A model generated the notes under the pieces. That model saw only the letters and a program-made list of their open reading frames with translations, was not told the origin of the DNA and made no database searches. From Aliiglaciecola lipolytica E3 (GTDB lineage Bacteria > Pseudomonadota > Gammaproteobacteria > Enterobacterales > Alteromonadaceae): DNA of 64,000 nucleotides. Every line of letters starts with the position of its first letter. Position 1 is the first letter of the stretch. Below, one piece after another: positions 59,963 to 64,000 of this stretch. The translations under genes were made by a program, and so were the position numbers. Location of the stretch: assembly GCF_000314975.1 (NCBI RefSeq), contig NZ_BAEN01000076.1, positions 248,001-312,000 on the forward strand. Reading direction: 5' to 3'.

Positions 59963-61165
59963 TTACTTTTCTTTTTCAAGCATGTACGAGTGAGCTAAAC
60001 CTATACACAACAAAGCACTTAATAACCACATTAATTGGTTGCCTATTAGATTAAATAATCCAGCGTAAATAGCACCAAACGCCAACAAGCCGATACCTAC
60101 ACAGGTATTGGCGGCTGCTACATAGCCTGACCTGTTGTTGCGTTCCGTGATATCTAATAAGTATGTTTTACGTCCAGTGCGAATACCTGCATGACCTAAT
60201 GTGAGTATAAAAAATAACGTGTAAATCATATACAAAGAGAAATGTTCAATTCCCCAACTAACAGCGAAAGACGCAATTACACTAAACAAAGTGGCAATTC
60301 GAAGCGTTAGAACAGCCCCTTTATCTGATAATATTCCCCATACGTACGACGATATTAATGAGGCAAGGGCAGACAGACCAAGGAAGTAGGCTAGTTGATT
60401 CCCTTCTGCATTTTCATTAGCAGTAGAGGCGACTATAAAAGGAACGATTAATGCGCTTTGCATCAGTAATATACGACTAATAATAAGGTGTCGTAGATTT
60501 CTTTCGTGTTTTAATAATGTCCAAAAATGCTCAGCTGACTTAAGACTATCTGCAACTTGATATTCAACTTTTAACGGAATTGAAAATATCATTGAGAAGA
60601 GATATGCAAATCCCCCGGTTAGCAATAATCCATAAGAAATTTTGTGAGTAAGCGATTGTTCACTTAAGATAAATACGATGGCTGATATTAAAGTAAGCCC
60701 GCCCGATAAAGATGATGCCAAACCAATTAAATGGCCACGTTTACCTTTTTCAATCGTTTCAGCTTCCATATCTTTCATTGTTAATGAACAAATAGCGCGT
60801 CCAAAACTTACTAATGCCAATAGCAATAAAACGCTATATGCCAACAGCTTCCCACTGCAAAAAAACATAATTAAGACCATAGTGAGAACACCAAAGCCCT
60901 GCAACATTGTGCCAATTCGCCATAATGCAGTTCTATTTTCGAAATGACCTGACAAATGTGATTTGAGTAACCATTGAGGTAGCAACGACCCTGATTCTTT
61001 GATGGGTACCAACAACGAAATTAACCATGATGGGGCCCCACCTGCTGTTAATATATAGGGTAAAGTCGTTTTTGGTGAAACCAATAGGTCTGCAATTTTT
61101 GTTAAACAAGAAATACACAATAATAACAAAAACGCCTTTTTATCATCGTTATGCTTTGGACTCAC
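59963..61165 (-). CDS. MFS-family transporter
   Basis: A 400-residue membrane protein with about 11-12 hydrophobic helices and MFS-like halves (a loop RTALWRIGTMLQG between helices 2 and 3, and SDKGAVLTLRIATLF in the second half). No drug- or sugar-specific motif is recognisable; the extended N-terminal PSWLIS.LVPIKESG.LLPQ segment is shared with uncharacterised Alteromonadales transporters, as far as I can recall. The start is GTG at 61165 behind AAAGGATGG. Monocistronic. The substrate is unknown. Confidence 0.78.
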   Translation of the reverse strand: MSPKHNDDKKAFLLLLCISCLTKIADLLVSPKTTLPYILTAGGAPSWLISLLVPIKESGSLLPQWLLKSHLSGHFENRTALWRIGTMLQGFGVLTMVLIMFFCSGKLLAYSVLLLLALVSFGRAICSLTMKDMEAETIEKGKRGHLIGLASSLSGGLTLISAIVFILSEQSLTHKISYGLLLTGGFAYLFSMIFSIPLKVEYQVADSLKSAEHFWTLLKHERNLRHLIISRILLMQSALIVPFIVASTANENAEGNQLAYFLGLSALASLISSYVWGILSDKGAVLTLRIATLFSVIASFAVSWGIEHFSLYMIYTLFFILTLGHAGIRTGRKTYLLDITERNNRSGYVAAANTCVGIGLLAFGAIYAGLFNLIGNQLMWLLSALLCIGLAHSYMLEKEK

Positions 61166-61405
61166 TTGCTCATTCCATCCTTTAGTTACTTACTGATTTT
61201 TCTATTAATTACCGGATCATGTTTATCTATATCGTAGAATTAACTTCATTTCCAAAAAGAGACTAAACTAATACTAAGTTGGTGTGAAAAAGTTTCTAGA
61301 TTACGTGTACTTTTTGCAAAGGAAGCTCATATTTACTCAGTTAGTTTGAGATTAGAAATATAAATACTTCAACTTAATCAAGTGGTTACGTAATTTTGTG
61401 GGAGT

Positions 61406-61421
61406 TGGCACGTAATCCGCT
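61406..61421 (+). promoter_or_regulatory. Candidate sigma-54 promoter of the DUF1328 gene
   Basis: TGGCACG-TAAT-CCGCT keeps the invariant GG-N10-GC of sigma-54 promoters and a perfect -24 half (TGGCACG); the -12 half matches only GC plus T. It lies 36 bases before the ATG. The intergenic region from 61166 to here is otherwise featureless. Confidence 0.5.
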
Positions 61422-61456
61422 ATGTATAAAGTGAACACAAACAAAAGGAGAATATC

Positions 61457-61633
61457 ATGTTGAGCTGGGCACTAACATTTTTAGTAATCGCAATCATAGC
61501 AGCTGTATTTGGTTTTGGTGGAATTGCAGGTACTGCAGCAGGTATCGCTAAAATCATCTTTTTTGTTTTCGTAGTTTTACTAGTGATTTCATTAATTGCT
61601 AATGCAGTTCGAGGTAAAGGTCCTAACGTTTAG
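61457..61633 (+). CDS. ytjA: DUF1328 small membrane protein, YtjA-like
   Basis: A 58-residue protein with two hydrophobic helices, [22 protein letters not shown] and a second after a small-residue turn ([15 protein letters not shown]), then VRGKGPNV. This is the DUF1328 pattern (E. coli YtjA). An AAAGGAG ribosome-binding site lies seven bases before the ATG. The family is often found among stress-induced genes but has no defined role. It is followed by a small lipoprotein gene 60 bases on, probably in the same transcript. Confidence 0.87.
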   Translation: MLSWALTFLVIAIIAAVFGFGGIAGTAAGIAKIIFFVFVVLLVISLIANAVRGKGPNV

Positions 61634-61692
61634 GACACTTTACAAAAAAATAAAATTTTACTTTATAACGCTATTACTTAACGGAGAAACAT

Positions 61693-61887
61693 ATGAAAAC
61701 TTTTAAACAAACACTACAGATTTTACTTATCGCTGGTTCAGTATTTGCAATCGCTGCTTGTGAGCAGGGACCTGCAGAAGACGCTGGAGAAAAAGTAGAT
61801 GAAATGGTAACTGACGCAGGAAACGCTATTGAAGACGCCTGTGAAGACGTTAAAGAAGGTGTTAAAGCTGAAGATAAAGATTGTTAA
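61693..61887 (+). CDS. Small lipoprotein, entericidin-like in plan
   Basis: A 64-residue predicted lipoprotein. The signal ends in the lipobox IAAC (Cys23) and the mature 41 residues are acidic and helical with repeated DA(G)..(V/I)(D/E) units (GEKVDEMVTDAGNAIEDACEDV). It has extra cysteines at 50 and 64 that could form a disulfide. The architecture recalls entericidin and YlaJ-like small envelope proteins; this is not proof of homology. GGAG precedes the ATG, and a terminator follows 31 bases after the stop. Confidence 0.82.
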   Translation: MKTFKQTLQILLIAGSVFAIAACEQGPAEDAGEKVDEMVTDAGNAIEDACEDVKEGVKAEDKDC

Positions 61888-61917
61888 TCAAATCTAGCTT
61901 TCAAGCTTTACGACTTT

Positions 61918-61943
61918 AAAAGGGCTCATTGAGCCCTTTTTTA
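61918..61943 (+). terminator. Rho-independent terminator after the small lipoprotein gene
   Basis: Perfect 10-bp stem AAAAGGGCTC / GAGCCCTTTT (61918-61927 and 61931-61940), loop ATT and a run of T. Confidence 0.93.
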
Positions 61944-61963
61944 TTACTTACTCGAGGTGATTT

Positions 61964-62137
61964 ATGGATTTTAAAATTATAATAATCGCAATAGTGATAA
62001 GCGTGGGTTTTTTTGTTACATCCACAGGTTTATCTGGCGGAAGCCCTATCTATACGTTCTTAGCTTCTTTTGGTTTATTTATGATCATTCTGGTAATTAG
62101 CATGCTACTCTTCGCTAAGAAAAACAGAAAAAAATAA
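61964..62137 (+). CDS. Small two-helix membrane protein, 57 aa
   Basis: An uninterrupted 57-codon frame behind a good GAGGTG ribosome-binding site, encoding two hydrophobic helices (MDFKIIIIAIVISVGFFV and TFLASFGLFMIILVISMLLF) and a basic end AKKNRKK, which puts both termini in the cytoplasm by the positive-inside rule. I do not recognise a family. It begins 24 bases after a strong terminator, so it depends on readthrough or on a promoter within the terminator region. The membrane-protein composition argues that it is real. Confidence 0.65.
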   Translation: MDFKIIIIAIVISVGFFVTSTGLSGGSPIYTFLASFGLFMIILVISMLLFAKKNRKK

Positions 62138-62245
62138 ACTAAATCAAGAAAATTGCGCAGCCTACTTAATCTGCTATTTATTTACATTTGAAGTGAGGCT
62201 GCAATTTGACTCTCGGATGCGATTTATGGGATATATTCTGCTTCT

Positions 62246-63568
62246 ATGAAAAATTTGGCCAGCATAGATAAACTCTTCGATTCAATAAAAACCAGCTTCT
62301 GGTTTATTCCCATTCTAATGGTTGTAACTTCAATTGTATCAGCGTGGCTAATGGTCTGGATTGATCATGCTCAGGCTTGGGGAAGACTTGATTGGTTAAA
62401 GTTTCTTTATCAAACTGACCAAGACACCCTACTATCGTTAGTGAATACTATTGCTGCTTCAATGATTACGGTTACCAGTATTGCCTTCTCGATTACTATC
62501 GTAACGTTAACACTCGCTTCATCTCAATTTGGACCTCGATTGATCCGGAATTTTATGGATGACCGTGGGACACAATTAGTGTTGGGCACCTTTATATCGA
62601 ATTTTTCCTACTGCGTGGTGTTAATTTATTGCATGAGTTTAGATTCAAATCAGGGAATAAAAATGGGGCTATCCATTATTTGGTGCCTGCTTGCAACACT
62701 ATGTAGTGTTTTTATTCTCATTTATTTTATTCATCATGTGGCACGTTCCATCCAAGCGGACAATGTTATCAATGAGATATGTCATGAAATAAACCGCTCC
62801 GTTGAGCCGCTGTATTTTTCAGAGCAGGCTTCTTCAACGCAAAATAGTTTAGAAGGGCATTTTGTACACTCACTTTCAATTGAAACTAAACACAGTGGCT
62901 ACTTGCAAGTATTGAGTTGTCAAACTCTATGTCAATTGGCTCAAACTCATGACATGTTGGTAGAGTTTCATTGGCGTCCCGGTGATTTGATTAATAAGCA
63001 TGCGGAACTCGCGGTGTTAAAGAGCCACAAGCCCATAGCAGATGATTTACAGAATGAAATTAATCAGTGTTGCGTGATTGGTAGTATAAGAACGCCTATT
63101 CAAGATCCAGAATATGCCATACATCAAATGGTTGAAATTGCCGTTCGAGCCCTTTCAACCGGAGTCAATGATCCCTATACGGCGATAACCTGTGTCGACA
63201 AGTTGTGCTTAGTTTTATGTGATCTCGCAACTCACAAACTGCATCAAGGTCTCCATTATGATGGGAACGGGGTATTGCGATTAAAGCGTCGTCCTTATGA
63301 TTTTAGTGGATTGGCGAATTCAGCTTTTGATCAAATTCGTCAATATGCGCAAGATTCAGTCGCAGTGACAATTCGATTGTTGGAAAGCTTACACCGAATT
63401 GCTATCGCTACAGATAAAACTGATATTCATCACGTATTGCGAGAACAGCTTAAAGCAATACAAGAGATAAAACAGAAAGCACAATACACAGTAAAAGACA
63501 GCCAAGATTTTGATAAAAGTGTACACAAGTTAGAACGAGAATTATTAGTTAAAGCCGAATCTTGTTAG
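62246..63568 (+). CDS. DUF2254 family membrane protein
   Basis: A 440-residue protein of the DUF2254 family. Four membrane helices occupy residues 15-165, with an SLVNTIAASMITVTSIAFSITIV-like second helix and QFGPRLIRNFM between helices 2 and 3, which is diagnostic. The C-terminal half is soluble and has REP-like conserved DP(E/Y)(Y/F)AIHQMVEIAVRALSTGVNDPYTA, typical for the family. No function is known. The ATG at 62246 has a weak ribosome-binding site. It is probably monocistronic. Confidence 0.85.
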   Translation: MKNLASIDKLFDSIKTSFWFIPILMVVTSIVSAWLMVWIDHAQAWGRLDWLKFLYQTDQDTLLSLVNTIAASMITVTSIAFSITIVTLTLASSQFGPRLIRNFMDDRGTQLVLGTFISNFSYCVVLIYCMSLDSNQGIKMGLSIIWCLLATLCSVFILIYFIHHVARSIQADNVINEICHEINRSVEPLYFSEQASSTQNSLEGHFVHSLSIETKHSGYLQVLSCQTLCQLAQTHDMLVEFHWRPGDLINKHAELAVLKSHKPIADDLQNEINQCCVIGSIRTPIQDPEYAIHQMVEIAVRALSTGVNDPYTAITCVDKLCLVLCDLATHKLHQGLHYDGNGVLRLKRRPYDFSGLANSAFDQIRQYAQDSVAVTIRLLESLHRIAIATDKTDIHHVLREQLKAIQEIKQKAQYTVKDSQDFDKSVHKLERELLVKAESC

Positions 63569-63738
63569 GTCTTGTGCTTATCCATAATTAAGCTTAAAAA
63601 CCTTGGTAACGTTACAGTTAAGTCAGAGCATCAAATCTCCTGTAGAAATTACACTTCAACATTACAAAAATACAAATAATTCTCAGTCAAATATTTTGGA
63701 TTTTATAAAAACTTCATTTAAATCAATGTATTGTATTT

Positions 63739-63754
63739 TGGCATCGTTCTGGCA
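63739..63754 (+). promoter_or_regulatory. Candidate sigma-54 promoter of the BON-domain gene
   Basis: TGGCATC-GTTC-TGGCA keeps GG-N10-GC and four of five bases of each half-consensus. It lies 37 bases before the ATG, almost the same distance as the site before the DUF1328 gene. Confidence 0.45.
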
Positions 63755-63791
63755 TTAGGTTAATTGTCTAAATACAAAAGGAGACACTGAT

Positions 63792-64000
63792 ATGAAACGT
63801 ACTACTTGTTCACTATTAATTGCTGCTGCGTTAACGACTGCTTCAATGAGTGCTAACGCAGAAAACGAATGGTCAGAAAGAACTAAAGATGCATGGATTG
63901 ATGGTAAAGCTGAAACGACTTTATTATTCAATGGCAACCTTGATTCGTTCGATATCGACACCGACGTAAATAATGGCGTTGTTACCCTAACAGGTAAAGT
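63792..64000 (+). CDS. Periplasmic BON-domain protein, OsmY-like (3' end outside window)
   Basis: First 69 codons of a gene cut by the right edge. It has a signal peptide (MKRTTCSLLIAAALTTASMSANA, cleaved after ANA) and a mature start ENEWSERTKDAWIDGK.ETTLLFN, leading into the first BON strand pair (DIDTDVNNGVVTLTGKV), a clear BON (OsmY/nodulation) domain. Such proteins act in the periplasm under osmotic and envelope stress. AAAGGAG lies nine bases before the ATG at 63792. A sigma-54-like site lies upstream. Confidence 0.9.
   Translation, partial: MKRTTCSLLIAAALTTASMSANAENEWSERTKDAWIDGKAETTLLFNGNLDSFDIDTDVNNGVVTLTGK

Overview
The window is one continuous piece of a gammaproteobacterial chromosome of moderately low G+C. 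It contains 58 genes that I can support, no rRNA, no recognisable tRNA, no insertion sequence and no CRISPR array. Core protein sequences (MetJ, FtsE/X, HslVU, UbiE/J/B, TatABC, MetF) and the gene neighbourhoods point to a marine member of the Alteromonadales, probably Alteromonadaceae (Glaciecola / Paraglaciecola / Aliiglaciecola type). The genus is an inference from resemblance, not from a search.

Layout. 1-8.4 kb: end of a yhgN-like gene, yjaG, rsmD, the divergent ftsY-ftsE-ftsX-rpoH cell-division/heat-shock block, interrupted by two tandem EAL-HDOD genes on the other strand. 8.5-17.6 kb: yiiD, dtd, pip, two small envelope genes, yihY, the divergent metF/metJ pair with Met boxes between them, an HMG-CoA reductase, a GNAT acetyltransferase and a malic enzyme. 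18-24.7 kb: an unrecognised 374-aa protein, rpmE/priA, ftsN and hslVU, the last behind a very good sigma-32 promoter. 24.9-42.1 kb is the accessory part. It holds first a minus-strand operon of an ECF sigma factor, a membrane anti-sigma-like protein, an animal-type haem peroxidase, a small unknown protein and an exported TPR-CHAT protease. Then comes a phosphorelay / cyclic-di-GMP island: a Cache-PAS histidine kinase, a REC-GGDEF-EAL protein, a CheY-like regulator, a REC-GGDEF protein and a hybrid kinase whose HPt domain is cut by an in-frame TAG. 42.1-60 kb returns to housekeeping: gor, prlC, a DNA glycosylase, ubiE-ubiJ-ubiB, acuR/acuI with a shared operator, pirin, yqjG, tatABC-unknown-tatD, a 7TM-GGDEF protein and hemB. 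60-64 kb: an MFS transporter and a set of small envelope-stress-like genes, two of them behind sigma-54-like GG-N10-GC sites.

The best candidate for an undescribed system is the sigma / anti-sigma / peroxidase / CHAT operon at 25.3-31.9 kb. It joins a signal-controlled transcription switch to a protease and an oxidant-handling enzyme, all packed with tiny gaps. Other observations worth a second look are the amber codon in the hybrid-kinase HPt domain, a perfect 25-copy hexanucleotide tract inside ftsY, the solitary HMG-CoA reductase, and the paired sigma-54-like sites near the right end.
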